A stretch of DNA of 64,000 nucleotides from Acetobacter syzygii (GCF_000964225.1 NZ_BAMZ01000012.1:1-64000); one strand, 5' to 3'; positions 8,700 to 19,871 are shown, counted from the stretch's first letter. Numbers and translations: made by a program. The notes: generated from the sequence alone by a model not told the origin.

Positions 8700-9947
8700 A
8701 TGTCACAAAGCGAAAAAAGCATCCCTGTTATAATCGTGGGAGGGGGGCAGGCTGGCTTATCCATGAGCTGGTATCTTTGCCGTGAGCAGGTGGAACATAT
8801 TGTTTTTGAGGCAAAAACAGCCTGTCATTCATGGGAAGATGAAAGGTGGGATAATTTTTGTCTGGTAACACCCAACTGGCAATGCAAACTGCCAGGCCAT
8901 CCTTACAAAGGGAATGATCCGAACGGCTTTATGGTGAAGCAGGAAATTATCGATTACGTGCAGGAATTTGTTACCTCATTTAATCCGCCTTTGCACGAAA
9001 ATACAGTGGTTACCTCAATTACCCGCCATGAAGATGGTGGTTACCGCGTGGTAGCTAACGGAGCACTTTGGCATGCAAAACATGTAGTTATTGCATCAGG
9101 TGCATATCAAGATGCAGTAATCCCCGGTTATGCCAGTGCAATTGATCCCTCCATTTTCCAGATCCATTCACAGGATTACCGCAATGTCTCACAGTTACCT
9201 CAAGGTGCGGTACTGGTTGTGGGGAGCGGGCAATCTGGTGCGCAGATTGTGGAAGATATATTCCTTGAAAAGCGTAAAGTTCACCTTTGCGTTGGATCTG
9301 CACCTCGTGTCTCACGCTTTTATCGTGGTCGCGATGTGGTGGACTGGCTTGCAGATATGAATTTTTATGATCTGACCGTGGACAAACATCCATTACGGGA
9401 TGGTGCGCGTGACAAGACCAACCATTACGTTACAGGTCGTAACGGCGGTCATGACCTCGATTTGAGGTTGTTCGCCAAGGAAGGTGTTGGTCTGCATGGC
9501 ACACTGGAGACAATCCGTGATGAAGTGGCGCATTTTAGGCCAGATTTGAAGGAAAACCTTGATGATGCAGATAAAACCAATGCAGACATCAAAAAATCTA
9601 TTGATGCCTACATTACACGCGAAGGCATTATAGCTCCAACTGAAATGCCGTATGTTCCCATGTGGGAACCAAACGGGAACAATACTCCGCTGGATCTAAA
9701 AGCTGCTGGAATCACGTCAATTATCTGGTGTATCGGTTTTCGTCCCGATTACCGGTGGATTGATGTGCCGGTTTTTAACGGAGCCAATAAGCCTGTCTGG
9801 CATCGGGGAGTAACAGATGCTCCGGGCTTCTACTTTCTGGGCTTGCCATGGTTGCATACATGGGGATCGGGACGGTTTTCTGGTGTGTCCCGTGATGCCG
9901 CATGGCTTACCAGCCAGATCACTGGCAGAAATGTTCCTGTAGCCTGA
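8700..9947 (+). CDS. MSMEG_0569-family flavin-dependent oxidoreductase
   Basis: A 415-aa flavoprotein of the FAD/NAD(P)H monooxygenase-like (FMO/BVMO-related) superfamily. The FAD Rossmann motif is near the N-terminus (IIVGGGQAGLSMSWYL, residues 10-25). The NAD(P)H-binding motif is near 176 (VLVVGSGQSGAQIVEDI). GFRPDYRWI and FYFLGLPWLHTWGSGRFSGV near the end are typical of this group. It is the NitH-type enzyme of Nit1C clusters. It follows the small gene by 16 bases. It probably oxygenates or dehydrogenates the cluster intermediate, on an unknown substrate. Confidence 0.9.
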   Translation: MSQSEKSIPVIIVGGGQAGLSMSWYLCREQVEHIVFEAKTACHSWEDERWDNFCLVTPNWQCKLPGHPYKGNDPNGFMVKQEIIDYVQEFVTSFNPPLHENTVVTSITRHEDGGYRVVANGALWHAKHVVIASGAYQDAVIPGYASAIDPSIFQIHSQDYRNVSQLPQGAVLVVGSGQSGAQIVEDIFLEKRKVHLCVGSAPRVSRFYRGRDVVDWLADMNFYDLTVDKHPLRDGARDKTNHYVTGRNGGHDLDLRLFAKEGVGLHGTLETIRDEVAHFRPDLKENLDDADKTNADIKKSIDAYITREGIIAPTEMPYVPMWEPNGNNTPLDLKAAGITSIIWCIGFRPDYRWIDVPVFNGANKPVWHRGVTDAPGFYFLGLPWLHTWGSGRFSGVSRDAAWLTSQITGRNVPVA

Positions 9948-9961
9948 GCGGAGAAAGACCG

Positions 9962-11734
9962 GTGCTTCCATGGACAACTTACGAGGATATGTACAATGCA
10001 GCTCGACACCAGCCGGAGCAATTCTGGCTGGACGCAGCGCAACGCATAACATGGAAGCGCGAACCAGAAATTGCGAGCAGAAAGCGGGAAGATGGTTGGT
10101 ATGACTGGTTTTCCGGTGCGACGCTTAATACCTGTTACAATGCCGTGGACCGACACGTTGAAAACGAACGTGGTGAACAACCAGCTCTCATCTGGCATTC
10201 CTCTGCGGCTAACGCATGTCAAATTGTTACTTACCGGGAATTGCAGGGCAGGGTGGCCGGATTTGCCGGAGGTTTGCAATCGCTAGGAGTGGAAAAAGGA
10301 GATCGTGTTCTAATTGCCATGCCGACCATGGTGGAAACGGTTATTGCCATGTTGGCTTGTGCACGGATTGGGGCAATACATGTGGTCGTTTTTGCTGGCT
10401 ACGCTGGACCTGAACTTGCGCATAGAATTGATGATGTCACACCTAAGGTTATCATATTCGCAAGTTATTATTTTCAGAATCTAAAGCAGATTTCCTCATT
10501 GCCTGTTTTAAATGCTGCATTGGCGCAAGCGGCACATAAACCTGATGCTTGTATCATTGTACATCGTAGCAAAGACTCTACACCATTTTCCCCTTCCGTG
10601 ACCTACGATTTTCACATGCTGGAGCAATCCTCTCCAGCCACGCCACTTGTGCTCCGTGCGGAAGATCCTCTTTATATTTTGCATACATCGGGAACGACTG
10701 GTAACCCCAAAGGGATTGTGCGCGATAATGGTGGCCATGCTGTAGCAATGGCTTTGTCCATGGAATTAATTTACGGCTGCCAGCCAGGCGATATTTTTTT
10801 TACAACGTCCGATTTAGGCTGGGTTGTCGGGCATTCCTATGGTGTTTACGCCCCTCTGATCAGCGGTTGCACAAGTATCCTTATTGAAGGCGGCGCATCC
10901 CCTTCAACCATTCACGGATTGTGCGATAAGCACAAGGTGCAATGCCTTTTTACAACGCCCACTCAGTTACGACTCATACGGCAGGAAAGTCGCAACCTGT
11001 CACACTTACATTTGGCTTCCCCGGCTAAAGTTTTTGTTGCTGGAGAATATGCAGAACCGACCTTACTGGATTGGGCGCGGTCCTATTTTCAGCGACCTGT
11101 GGTAAATCATTGGTGGCAGACGGAAACAGGATGGAGCATTACTGCTCATTTTTTTGGGTTGCCTGAAGCCGAACCTGCTGCCCTGATGAACGACATAGGA
11201 CGCCCAGCACCGGGATTTGATATGTTTATTGTTCCATCCATACCGGATGAAGAATGCGGCGAGATTCGGCTATCATTACCGTTACCGCCGGGATGCCTGG
11301 CTGGTGTGTGGAAGAATGAAACTAGTCACATCCCAACGTCTTATCTTGATGGGAGAGGTCAACACTATCGGACGTTTGATGAAGGCATGATTGATCAAAG
11401 GTATGCTTTGCATATGTTAGGTCGCTCCGATGATGTTATTAAAGTTTCCGGGCGACGGATTTCTGCTGTGCAGATTGAAAAAATTATTGCTGCACACCCG
11501 ACTGTGGCTGTCTGTGCAGTAATTTCAGTACCAGATGCTTTAAGAGGACATCGGCCTGTTGCATATGTGGTTCCTGTAAATGATATAGAAAATATACCCT
11601 CTTCTCAGGAAATTATTGCTCAAGTCAGCCACGATCTGGGTAAATGGACTGGATTAAGAGAGGTTCATTTTGTAAATTATTTACCAATGACAGTGTCTGG
11701 AAAAATAAAACGGCGAGATTTGTCCATCTGTTAA
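9962..11734 (+). CDS. Acyl-CoA synthetase, PrpE/Acs-like (AMP-binding)
   Basis: A member of the ANL superfamily of about 590 aa, ending the nitrilase cluster. The phosphate-binding loop is ILHTSGTTGNPKG, followed by IVRDNGGHAVAM, a block typical of propionyl-CoA synthetases. WWQTETGWSI, GRSDDVIKVSGRRI and the catalytic lysine in VSGKIKRRDL are all present, so it should be active. I prefer the GTG at 9962, 15 bases after the flavoprotein stop and preceded by GGAGAAAG, which leads into the expected WTTYEDMY. An in-frame ATG at 9902 would overlap the upstream gene by 46 bases. It would activate a small carboxylate, plausibly the acid released by the nitrilase, as CoA thioester or adenylate. Confidence 0.88.
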   Translation: MLPWTTYEDMYNAARHQPEQFWLDAAQRITWKREPEIASRKREDGWYDWFSGATLNTCYNAVDRHVENERGEQPALIWHSSAANACQIVTYRELQGRVAGFAGGLQSLGVEKGDRVLIAMPTMVETVIAMLACARIGAIHVVVFAGYAGPELAHRIDDVTPKVIIFASYYFQNLKQISSLPVLNAALAQAAHKPDACIIVHRSKDSTPFSPSVTYDFHMLEQSSPATPLVLRAEDPLYILHTSGTTGNPKGIVRDNGGHAVAMALSMELIYGCQPGDIFFTTSDLGWVVGHSYGVYAPLISGCTSILIEGGASPSTIHGLCDKHKVQCLFTTPTQLRLIRQESRNLSHLHLASPAKVFVAGEYAEPTLLDWARSYFQRPVVNHWWQTETGWSITAHFFGLPEAEPAALMNDIGRPAPGFDMFIVPSIPDEECGEIRLSLPLPPGCLAGVWKNETSHIPTSYLDGRGQHYRTFDEGMIDQRYALHMLGRSDDVIKVSGRRISAVQIEKIIAAHPTVAVCAVISVPDALRGHRPVAYVVPVNDIENIPSSQEIIAQVSHDLGKWTGLREVHFVNYLPMTVSGKIKRRDLSIC

Positions 11735-11792
11735 TTCATGGAGGTTGGAGAAATATAATTGAATATATAAGGAATATTACAAGAGAAACAGT

Positions 11793-11850
11793 GAGATCCC
11801 GAAGAATGATTTTACGGATATTTCAGACTTTCAGGATCTCTATTTATTAT
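11793..11850. terminator. Weak candidate terminator between the nitrilase cluster and dgdA
   Basis: GAGATCC (11793-11799) pairs with GGATCTC (11834-11840), with further partial pairing inside, followed by TATTTATTATT. It lies in the 119-base gap between two convergent genes. The loop is long, so this is only a candidate. Confidence 0.3.
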
Positions 11851-11853
11851 TGA

Positions 11854-13188
<1,335 letters not shown>

Positions 13189-13270
13189 TCAAACAATCAG
13201 AACGGTATCGCATTGACCATATTCAGTGTAGCGAATATATTTAATTAGAGATATCAATGGAGATGATACC

Positions 13271-14128
13271 TTGGTCGGCACCCTAGACATTGATATTTTA
13301 AGATCTTTTACCGTTATTGCTGATATAGGCTCATTCAGTCGGGCAGCTAGCAGACTTGCAAAAACGCAGTCTGCTCTCAGTATGCAGATAAAGCGGCTTG
13401 AAGAGTTAACCGGTCACACTCTACTGCATCGTGGAGGTCGAGGTGTCACTTTGACTTCTCAAGGCGAAAAGTTGATTGGTTATGCGCGTGATATTTTAAG
13501 AATTCATGATCAGGCTTTCATGGATCTTTCCGGGCGAGGGTTGAGTGGCAGTTTAAAATTTGGTTGTCCGGATGATTATGCCGTCTGTTTTTTACCTCAA
13601 TTAGTGGGGGAGTTTACGCAACTGCATCCTTCGGTATTTATAGAAATTTTTTGTGGGACTACACAGCAACTTCATCAGAAATTGCGGCGAAACGAAATTG
13701 ATCTTGCTTTGGTTTCTGTGGAAGACAAGGCCCGGCAGGATGTGCTGAGAACAGAACACTTGGTGTGGGTCGGCCAGCCACGCTCTCCCATATGGGATAC
13801 TTCCCCTCTTCCTTTGGCGTTGAGTGAAAAAGATACATTTGACCATAAAGCCGCTATTAAAAGCCTAGAGTGTTTGAAGCGTCCTTATCGTCTTGTTTAC
13901 GCGAGTGGATCACTTGCTGGTTTGATTGCTGTCGTCCGATCTGGCCATGCTATTGCTGTTCTTACGAAATGTGCAGTTCCGGAAGATATTCAGGAATTAC
14001 CAAAAGAGGCGGGGTTGCCAGATCTCCCCACGTTAGGAATAACTCTAGCCTTCTCTGAAGGGAATAAAGATCCGCTTGTTGAAAAATTTGCATCTCATAT
14101 AGAGAAAACACTCCCTAATATTATATAA
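13271..14128 (+). CDS. LysR-family regulator, DgdR-like
   Basis: A 285-aa LysR-type regulator with an N-terminal winged HTH (LRSFTVIADIGSFSRAASRLAKTQSALSMQIKRLEE, about 10-45) and a substrate-binding domain in the remainder. The start appears to be TTG at 13271, because no ATG precedes the conserved LDIDILRSF in frame; GGAG lies just upstream. It is divergent from dgdA with a 109-base shared promoter, the arrangement of dgdR-dgdA, and so likely controls that gene in response to its amino-acid substrate. The DgdR identity is inferred from context. Confidence 0.88.
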   Translation: MVGTLDIDILRSFTVIADIGSFSRAASRLAKTQSALSMQIKRLEELTGHTLLHRGGRGVTLTSQGEKLIGYARDILRIHDQAFMDLSGRGLSGSLKFGCPDDYAVCFLPQLVGEFTQLHPSVFIEIFCGTTQQLHQKLRRNEIDLALVSVEDKARQDVLRTEHLVWVGQPRSPIWDTSPLPLALSEKDTFDHKAAIKSLECLKRPYRLVYASGSLAGLIAVVRSGHAIAVLTKCAVPEDIQELPKEAGLPDLPTLGITLAFSEGNKDPLVEKFASHIEKTLPNII

Positions 14129-14132
14129 AAAT

Positions 14133-14160
14133 CAGGCATGGTGTAATAATACCATGCCTG
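14133..14160. terminator. Bidirectional terminator between the LysR gene and catalase
   Basis: CAGGCATGGT (14133-14142) and ACCATGCCTG (14151-14160) form a perfect 10-bp stem with an 8-base loop. On the minus strand it is followed by ATTTTTATATAA, so it should end catalase transcription; the LysR transcript also runs into it. Confidence 0.75.
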
Positions 14161-14187
14161 TCTCATAGAGTATATGACAGATGGAAA

Positions 14188-15654
14188 TTAAGAACGTTTA
14201 GCTAAAACATTCTCCCGAACACGTTGACCTATGGTCTCATCAATGTTTGTCCAATATTCAAATACTCGAGAAAGAACTGGTTCTTCAACGCCCTGCAGAA
14301 TATGACCGACTATATTACTAACTAATCGGTCGCGTGCTGTATCATCCATAACACGATTGATTAACGTGTTTGCCTGACTAAAATCGTCGTCATCAGAACG
14401 TAGTGTATAAGCTGCACGCACAAACTCTCCATCCGCTTCCCATACAGCATTTTCTGGGAAATGTTTGAAATCAGCTACAGGGCCTCCCTTGGAGTTTGGT
14501 ACGTAAACTGGGTCATGTGCATCCTGAATGCGCATTGTACCGCCTTTAATATAACCATGGACAGGACAGCGAGGTGCATTAACCGGAATTTGTTTATAAT
14601 TGACGCCAAGACGAGCCCGATGGGCATCCGCGTAAGCAAATGACCGCCCTAAAAGCATCTTATCGGGCGACAGTCCAGTTCCGGGAACAAAGTTATTCGG
14701 TTCGAATGCAAGTTGCTCGATTTGGGAATGAAAGTCTGTTGGATTGCGATTAAGGGTAAGTTTGCCCACGTCGATGAGTGGGTATTCTTTATGAGGCCAT
14801 ACCTTAGTGAGGTCGAACGGATTGATGCGATATGTCTTGGCATCCTCATAAGGCATGATCTGCATTTTGAGTGTCCAACTGGGGTAATCACCTTGCTTGA
14901 TCGCCAGATATAAATCGCGCCGATGGTAGTCGGCATCAGCGCCAGCAATTTGCCCCGCTTGCTCCTGAGTTAAGCATTGAATGCCTTGATCGGTTTTAAA
15001 ATGATATTTAACCCAGAATTTTTCCCCTTTGGTATTAACCCACATGTAAGTATGGCTGGAAAAACCATCCATATGGCGCCAACTTGCTGGAATACCGCGA
15101 TCCCCCATTAACCAGGTGACCTGATGTGCTGTTTCAGGGCTAAGAGTCCAGAAATCCCACTGCATATCGTTGTCACGCAACCCGTTATCGACACGACGTT
15201 TCTGAGAATGGATGAAATGCTGAAATTTTAATGGATCGCGCACAAAGAAGATCGGTGTATTATTACCGACCATATCAAAATTACCTTGATCTGTATAAAA
15301 TTTTAATGCAAATCCACGCGGGTCTCGCCATGTATCCGGGCTTCCAGCTTCACCAGCCACGGTCGAGAACCGAGCAATAACGTCAGTTTTTGTGCCAGGT
15401 TGAAGAAAATTGGCGCACGTATAACGGCTAACGTCGTGAGTTACCTCAAACACGCCAAAAGCACCGCTACCTTTTGCATGAGGTTGACGATCTGGAATCA
15501 TTTCACGGTTAAATGCGGCCATTTGTTCAATAAGATAATGGTCCTGTAGCAAAATTGGTCCATTAGCACCGACTGTAAGTGAATGTTCGTCATTAGAAAC
15601 AGGAATACCAGATTCTGTGGTGTGTATCTTAGTTTTTGAATCATCAACAGTCAT
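14188..15654 (-). CDS. Catalase (monofunctional, small-subunit clade)
   Basis: A 488-aa heme catalase, the size of small-subunit clade 3 enzymes. Distal heme His is H59 in [10 protein letters not shown], the distal Asn lies in [13 protein letters not shown], and the proximal Tyr is in [14 protein letters not shown]. These are the core residues for 2 H2O2 to O2 plus water. The ATG at 15654 has a GGAGG site eight bases upstream; an in-frame GTG five codons earlier is part of that leader. There is no signal peptide, so it is cytosolic. The promoter region to 15863 is AT-rich and shared with the glutaminase gene, which points the other way. Confidence 0.95.
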   Translation of the reverse strand: MTVDDSKTKIHTTESGIPVSNDEHSLTVGANGPILLQDHYLIEQMAAFNREMIPDRQPHAKGSGAFGVFEVTHDVSRYTCANFLQPGTKTDVIARFSTVAGEAGSPDTWRDPRGFALKFYTDQGNFDMVGNNTPIFFVRDPLKFQHFIHSQKRRVDNGLRDNDMQWDFWTLSPETAHQVTWLMGDRGIPASWRHMDGFSSHTYMWVNTKGEKFWVKYHFKTDQGIQCLTQEQAGQIAGADADYHRRDLYLAIKQGDYPSWTLKMQIMPYEDAKTYRINPFDLTKVWPHKEYPLIDVGKLTLNRNPTDFHSQIEQLAFEPNNFVPGTGLSPDKMLLGRSFAYADAHRARLGVNYKQIPVNAPRCPVHGYIKGGTMRIQDAHDPVYVPNSKGGPVADFKHFPENAVWEADGEFVRAAYTLRSDDDDFSQANTLINRVMDDTARDRLVSNIVGHILQGVEEPVLSRVFEYWTNIDETIGQRVRENVLAKRS

Positions 15655-15863
15655 AATAAGTTCCTCCACATAATGTTTTTGTTGCTGAGATTTAAACGCA
15701 TTAGATACATAGAGTGTTCATCTGAGTTTCATCACTTTTTCGAATCACATATTTTTTACATTTATTGAGTATTTATTATGCAGAACAAAAAAAGAATATC
15801 TTTTATAAATTTTTATTGTCTATTATATCATAATAATTCGAGTATTTTACAAAGGAGAAGGCT

Positions 15864-16925
15864 ATGAAAAAGAAGATATTTTCCAAAATATGTATATTTA
15901 TAGTACTTTTAAATGTCTTGTTTATCTATATTGGGAAAAATGTTTTCGCTCGAGAAAGTTCATCTCAACTATCGTCATCCACTATTCAGGAAACTATTAA
16001 TCAGGCGTATGAAAAATTTAAACCCGTTATGGATGGAGAAAATGCAAGTTACATACCATACTTAAAAAAAGCAGATGGAAAGCTTTATGGAATTTCTATT
16101 GTTACTGTAGATGGTCGAGTATTTAAGGCTGGAGATGCAGAATATAAATTTCCTATAGAATCTATTTCCAAAGTTTTTACCTTGTCTCAAGTGTTATATA
16201 AGAGTGGAGCAGAGTCTGTTCTGCATAAAATTGGTGTTAACGCAACAGGCTTGCCTTTTAATTCTGTTTTGGCAATCGAGCTTAATCAAGACAAAATAAG
16301 CGGTAGCCTACCTCCCGGCAATCCGTTGGTAAACGCAGGAGCAATTGCAACGGCTAGTTTGGTTGCTGGTCAAACATTAGATGCCAAATGGCAGAGCATA
16401 ATTGATACAGCATCTTCTTTTGCAGGCCACACTTTACACATCAATAATGATGTTTATCGATCAGAAATGGACAGTAATCAACACAATCAAGCAATAGCAA
16501 TGCTATTGCAAAGTTATGGACACCTTTACGCAAATCCAACAGAAACAGTCGATCTTTACACACGCGAGTGTTCTTATGATGTTGATGCTGTTGACCTTGC
16601 CACCATGGGTGGAACATTGGCAAATGGAGGCACAAACCCGCGCACACACACAGTTGTGGTCGACCCGGCAACAAGCGCACGTGTGCTGGCTGTTATGGCG
16701 ACTGCGGGATTATATAACACATCTGGAGAATGGCTTTTTAAAGTTGGGTTGCCCGGAAAAAGTGGGGTAGGTGGGGGAATACTTGCCGTTGTTCCTGGGA
16801 AATTTTCTATAGGAGTTTATTCTTCTCGGCTTGATAACGCTGGTAACAGTGTGAGAGGGCAGCAAGCTGTGCAGTTTATATCTGAAGCGTTGAAGGTAAA
16901 TATTTTTTCTTCAGAAGCAAGGTAA
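15864..16925 (+). CDS. glsA: Secreted serine-dependent glutaminase (GlsA family)
   Basis: A 353-aa glutaminase converting glutamine to glutamate and ammonia. Catalytic serine and lysine form an SxxK motif, S100-K103 in IESISKVF, as in beta-lactamase-like glutaminases. NPLVNAGAIAT, YTRECSYDVDAVDLATMGGTLANGGTNP and KSGVGGGILAVVPG are further family blocks. Unlike the E. coli cytosolic enzymes it has a clear Sec signal peptide (lysine-rich start, hydrophobic 10-23, probable cleavage near 29), so it probably acts in the periplasm. The 5' part is noticeably AT-rich. Start ATG at 15864 follows AAAGGAGAAGG. Periplasmic ammonia release may help acid resistance or nitrogen supply (inference). Confidence 0.93.
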   Translation: MKKKIFSKICIFIVLLNVLFIYIGKNVFARESSSQLSSSTIQETINQAYEKFKPVMDGENASYIPYLKKADGKLYGISIVTVDGRVFKAGDAEYKFPIESISKVFTLSQVLYKSGAESVLHKIGVNATGLPFNSVLAIELNQDKISGSLPPGNPLVNAGAIATASLVAGQTLDAKWQSIIDTASSFAGHTLHINNDVYRSEMDSNQHNQAIAMLLQSYGHLYANPTETVDLYTRECSYDVDAVDLATMGGTLANGGTNPRTHTVVVDPATSARVLAVMATAGLYNTSGEWLFKVGLPGKSGVGGGILAVVPGKFSIGVYSSRLDNAGNSVRGQQAVQFISEALKVNIFSSEAR

Positions 16926-16952
16926 TATAATCTAATTTTTACAGATTAAATC

Positions 16953-17057
16953 TTACTGCATCATTTAATGAGTTTACAATTGAGTGATGCGGTAAAAATA
17001 AAATATTTTAGAATTCTGAAACGCTAGCCAACTAGATGCTGGTATGTAGTTGGCTAG
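16953..17057 (+). terminator. Two tandem hairpins after glsA
   Basis: TTACTGCATCA (16953-16963) pairs with TGATGCGGTAA (16985-16995) with one mismatch. CTAGCCAACTA (17024-17034) pairs perfectly with TAGTTGGCTAG (17047-17057). Neither is followed by a T-run on the plus strand, so they are stem-loops of possible termination or mRNA-stabilising function. Confidence 0.45.
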
Positions 17058-17148
17058 AATAAACAGAATAGTATCATAAACATCTCGTTGTATTTGTGGA
17101 GAATCTCTAGATCATAGTTGTAAAATTCATAGGCGAGTTTTTAAAAAT

Positions 17149-17177
17149 ACAGCCACCGATCTGCAATCCGTGGCTGT
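17149..17177 (-). terminator. Intrinsic terminator of the ABC-F gene
   Basis: On the minus strand ACAGCCAC and GTGGCTGT form an 8-bp stem, followed by ATTTTTAAAAA. It lies about 40 bases after the ABC-F stop codon. Confidence 0.75.
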
Positions 17178-17215
17178 GCATTATGCTTTCTATTTGATTG
17201 AGGAAGAAGACGTAT

Positions 17216-18838
17216 TTATTCGTGCAACCCTGGCGCTTCTCGTCCGGTCCGAGCGACATACTCAGTATAACCACCATCATAACGATGCAGACCTTGTGGT
17301 GTGAGTTCCAGAACACGGTTGGATAATGCAGCCAGAAAGTGTCGATCGTGAGAAACAAACAGCATTGTACCATCGTAGTCTGCTAATGCGGAGATCAGCA
17401 TTTCCTTAGTGGCAATATCCAAATGGTTGGTTGGTTCGTCCAACACCAAAAAATTAGGGGGATCAAACAACATTAATGCCATAACAAGACGTGCTTTTTC
17501 TCCTCCGGATAAAACCTGGCAGTTTTTATCAACATCATCTCCAGAAAAGCCAAATCCGCCAGCAAGTGAGCGTAAAGCTCCTTGACCCGCAAGTGGGAAA
17601 GTATCGGTCAATGTTTCAAATACAGTGCGATCACCATCCAACAAATCCATGGCATGCTGGGCAAAGTAGCCCATTTTAACACTGCCTCCCAAGGTTACGG
17701 TTCCTGCATCCGGTTGGATGGAGCCTGTAACCAATTTGAGGAGTGTTGATTTACCTGCGCCATTAACACCAAGAACACAGCATCGTTCCTGGCGCCTGAT
17801 CAGAAGATCGAGCCCTTGATAAATGATTCGGTTCCCGTAATTTTTATCTACGCCTCGCAGATTAACCACAGCATCTCCCGATCGGGGAGCCTGCGGGAAT
17901 GTGAAAGAAAGAGCCTGTCGGCGTTTGGGAGGTTCAACCCGATCTATCTTATCCAGTTTTTTAACGCGACTTTGCACCTGCGCAGCATGGGAAGCACGCG
18001 CTTTAAATCGTTCAATAAATGCGACTTCCTTGGCCAGCATAGCTTGTTGTCGGTCAAATTGAGCCTGCTGATGTTTTTCATTCAGAGCACGTTGCTGTTC
18101 ATAGAATTCATAATCACCAGTAAAACTGGTCAGACTGCCGCCGTCAATTTCAATAACTTTATTAATAATCCGGTTCATAAAAGCGCGGTCATGGGAGGTC
18201 ATGAGCAATGCGCCATCATAACCTGCCAGGAACTGTTCAAGCCAGATCAAACTTTCCAGATCCAGGTGGTTGCTTGGTTCATCAAGCAACATCACATCAG
18301 GTTTCATCAACAGAATACGGGCTAGCGCAACACGCATTTTCCAGCCACCGGACAGCCGCCCTACATCGCCGTCCATCATTTCCTGACTAAACCCCAAACC
18401 GTGCAGTACCTCACGTGCGCGTCCATCCAGTGCATATCCGCCCAATTCTTCAAAACGGGCCTGCACTTCGCCAAACTGCTCTAGTATGGCATCCAGTTCA
18501 TTCAATCGCTCTGGATCAGCCATTGCGGATTCAAGCTTGGCCAGTTCTGCGCCAACTTCAGCCACTGGACCAGCGCCGTCCATGACCTCCGCGACAGCGC
18601 TGCGACCTGCCATTTCCCCGACATCCTGATTAAAAAAGCCGATCGTTATCCCTCGGTCAGTTAAAACAAGACCTTCATCTGGTTCTTCCTGCCCAGTGAT
18701 CAAACGGAACAACGTGGTTTTACCTGCACCATTCGGTCCGACTAATCCAATTTTTTCACCCTTTTGTAAGGCCGCAGATGCCTCGATAAAGATCACACGG
18801 TGACCATTATATTTGCTGATATTGTCGAGACGGATCAT
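17216..18838 (-). CDS. ABC-F family ATPase
   Basis: A 540-aa ABC-F protein with two ATPase domains and no membrane segments. Domain 1 has GLVGPNGAGKTT, LSGGWKMRVALARILL and LLDEPSNHLD; domain 2 has VLGVNGAGKSTLLKL, LSGGEKARLVMALML and VLDEPTNHLD. A charged linker (around 240-320, rich in K/R/Q) lies between them. ABC-F proteins act on the ribosome in translation or in relief from stalling and antibiotics; length and motifs resemble the YbiT/Uup/EttA housekeeping groups. The start at 18838 (MIRLDN) gives normal length, and an upstream GTG or ATG would add a non-conserved extension. The exact subfamily cannot be fixed by eye. Confidence 0.93.
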   Translation of the reverse strand: MIRLDNISKYNGHRVIFIEASAALQKGEKIGLVGPNGAGKTTLFRLITGQEEPDEGLVLTDRGITIGFFNQDVGEMAGRSAVAEVMDGAGPVAEVGAELAKLESAMADPERLNELDAILEQFGEVQARFEELGGYALDGRAREVLHGLGFSQEMMDGDVGRLSGGWKMRVALARILLMKPDVMLLDEPSNHLDLESLIWLEQFLAGYDGALLMTSHDRAFMNRIINKVIEIDGGSLTSFTGDYEFYEQQRALNEKHQQAQFDRQQAMLAKEVAFIERFKARASHAAQVQSRVKKLDKIDRVEPPKRRQALSFTFPQAPRSGDAVVNLRGVDKNYGNRIIYQGLDLLIRRQERCCVLGVNGAGKSTLLKLVTGSIQPDAGTVTLGGSVKMGYFAQHAMDLLDGDRTVFETLTDTFPLAGQGALRSLAGGFGFSGDDVDKNCQVLSGGEKARLVMALMLFDPPNFLVLDEPTNHLDIATKEMLISALADYDGTMLFVSHDRHFLAALSNRVLELTPQGLHRYDGGYTEYVARTGREAPGLHE

Positions 18839-18967
18839 GGAACCTCGGGAAAACATATCGGAGAAAAGACGAACAGCCTTATTGCGCACCATCAGTCGTT
18901 CGTAAACTACTGCAGACGGCACACAATAAAGCTGCGGGAGATTGGAAGCCGCTGAAGAGGATCAAAA

Positions 18968-18988
18968 TTCTGCCCCCAAGTGGCAGAA
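18968..18988 (-). terminator. Terminator of the DyP-encapsulin operon
   Basis: TTCTGCC and GGCAGAA form a 7-bp stem. On the minus strand it is followed by TTTTGATC. It lies about 70 bases after the encapsulin stop. Confidence 0.55.
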
Positions 18989-19057
18989 GCCGTTTTGGGG
19001 GGAGCTGGCAGAGCTATATGCCTCTTCAACAATAAATCAGATTAAACTGCCAGATAC

Positions 19058-19870
19058 TTACGATTTGGTGGCAATATTCTCAAGAGTTACCGTGGCTTCG
19101 CTCGTTAGAACCCGGAACACAAAGCTTTCCTGTAGATAAAGTTCAACAGTTTCTGCCGTGTGATTTAGATAGCCAATGGATATATCCTGACCGATATCGA
19201 GAACAAAATCTCCACCGCGCATAGAAACAACAAAAGCACCTTCGAGTGCTGGAGCCCAGATAATCTTACCGTCAATCATACTTTCAATATGCTTGCACAC
19301 TGGGTATCCATCATCGTCTCCGCTGCTGACAGCCAGATGGGCCTGCGCACCCAGCACTACGGAGTAAGGACCGTTAACACCTGCCAGACGCAATGCGTTA
19401 AGAGCTTCAGCAATGGCGTGTGGGTAATCTTTAGCTTGTGCTGGCAATTTAAGATGCGGGTTGGATGTGCCTTTGCGCATACCGCAAATACCCGCAGATT
19501 CAAAACCATCGAATATGGCGTGATCTTCGGCAAACGCAATTTTCTTTGCTGCATCTTTGACTGTCTGCCAGTCGGAATCAAGGGCGCCACGCTCTACTGC
19601 GTCAATTTCTTCGCGTGATAACGTAAAGGGAACCCGCAATTCTACCAATGGCAGGACTTCACGCTGCATAGCCAGCACGCCGTTATCTGATGCAGCAATT
19701 TTTTTACCACGTCCTGTGCCAACGCCAGCAAAGCTGGTGCCTTTGGGTTCTGGTGTATCAACCACGCGACGACCAGCAAGATGGCGGCGAATGGTGCGGG
19801 AAGCTTCTTCCTCAATTTGAACCCATGCTTCAGCAGAAATAGGGGCGAGGTGTTTATGCAGATTGTTCAT
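19058..19870 (-). CDS. Encapsulin shell protein (family 1, linocin M18-like)
   Basis: A 270-aa encapsulin with the HK97 phage capsid fold. Sixty copies normally assemble into a shell of about 24 nm. Recognised blocks are NNLHKHLAPISAEAW at the N-terminus, an AGRRVVD segment, REEIDAVERGA, IFDGFESAGICGM near residue 130 and LYLQESFVFRVL near the C-terminus. ATG at 19870 is separated by one base from the DyP stop (TGA-T-ATG), so the two are strictly co-translated. The cargo is clearly the upstream DyP peroxidase, whose C-terminus carries a targeting peptide. There is no flavin or ferritin-type cargo nearby. The compartment is expected to confine peroxidase chemistry in the cytosol. Confidence 0.95.
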   Translation of the reverse strand: MNNLHKHLAPISAEAWVQIEEEASRTIRRHLAGRRVVDTPEPKGTSFAGVGTGRGKKIAASDNGVLAMQREVLPLVELRVPFTLSREEIDAVERGALDSDWQTVKDAAKKIAFAEDHAIFDGFESAGICGMRKGTSNPHLKLPAQAKDYPHAIAEALNALRLAGVNGPYSVVLGAQAHLAVSSGDDDGYPVCKHIESMIDGKIIWAPALEGAFVVSMRGGDFVLDIGQDISIGYLNHTAETVELYLQESFVFRVLTSEATVTLENIATKS

Positions 19871-19871
19871 A

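Noticed and set aside
17816-18325. 169-codon open frame opposite the ABC-F gene
   Set aside because: It lies entirely within a conserved ATPase gene on the other strand, and its sequence has no protein-like character.
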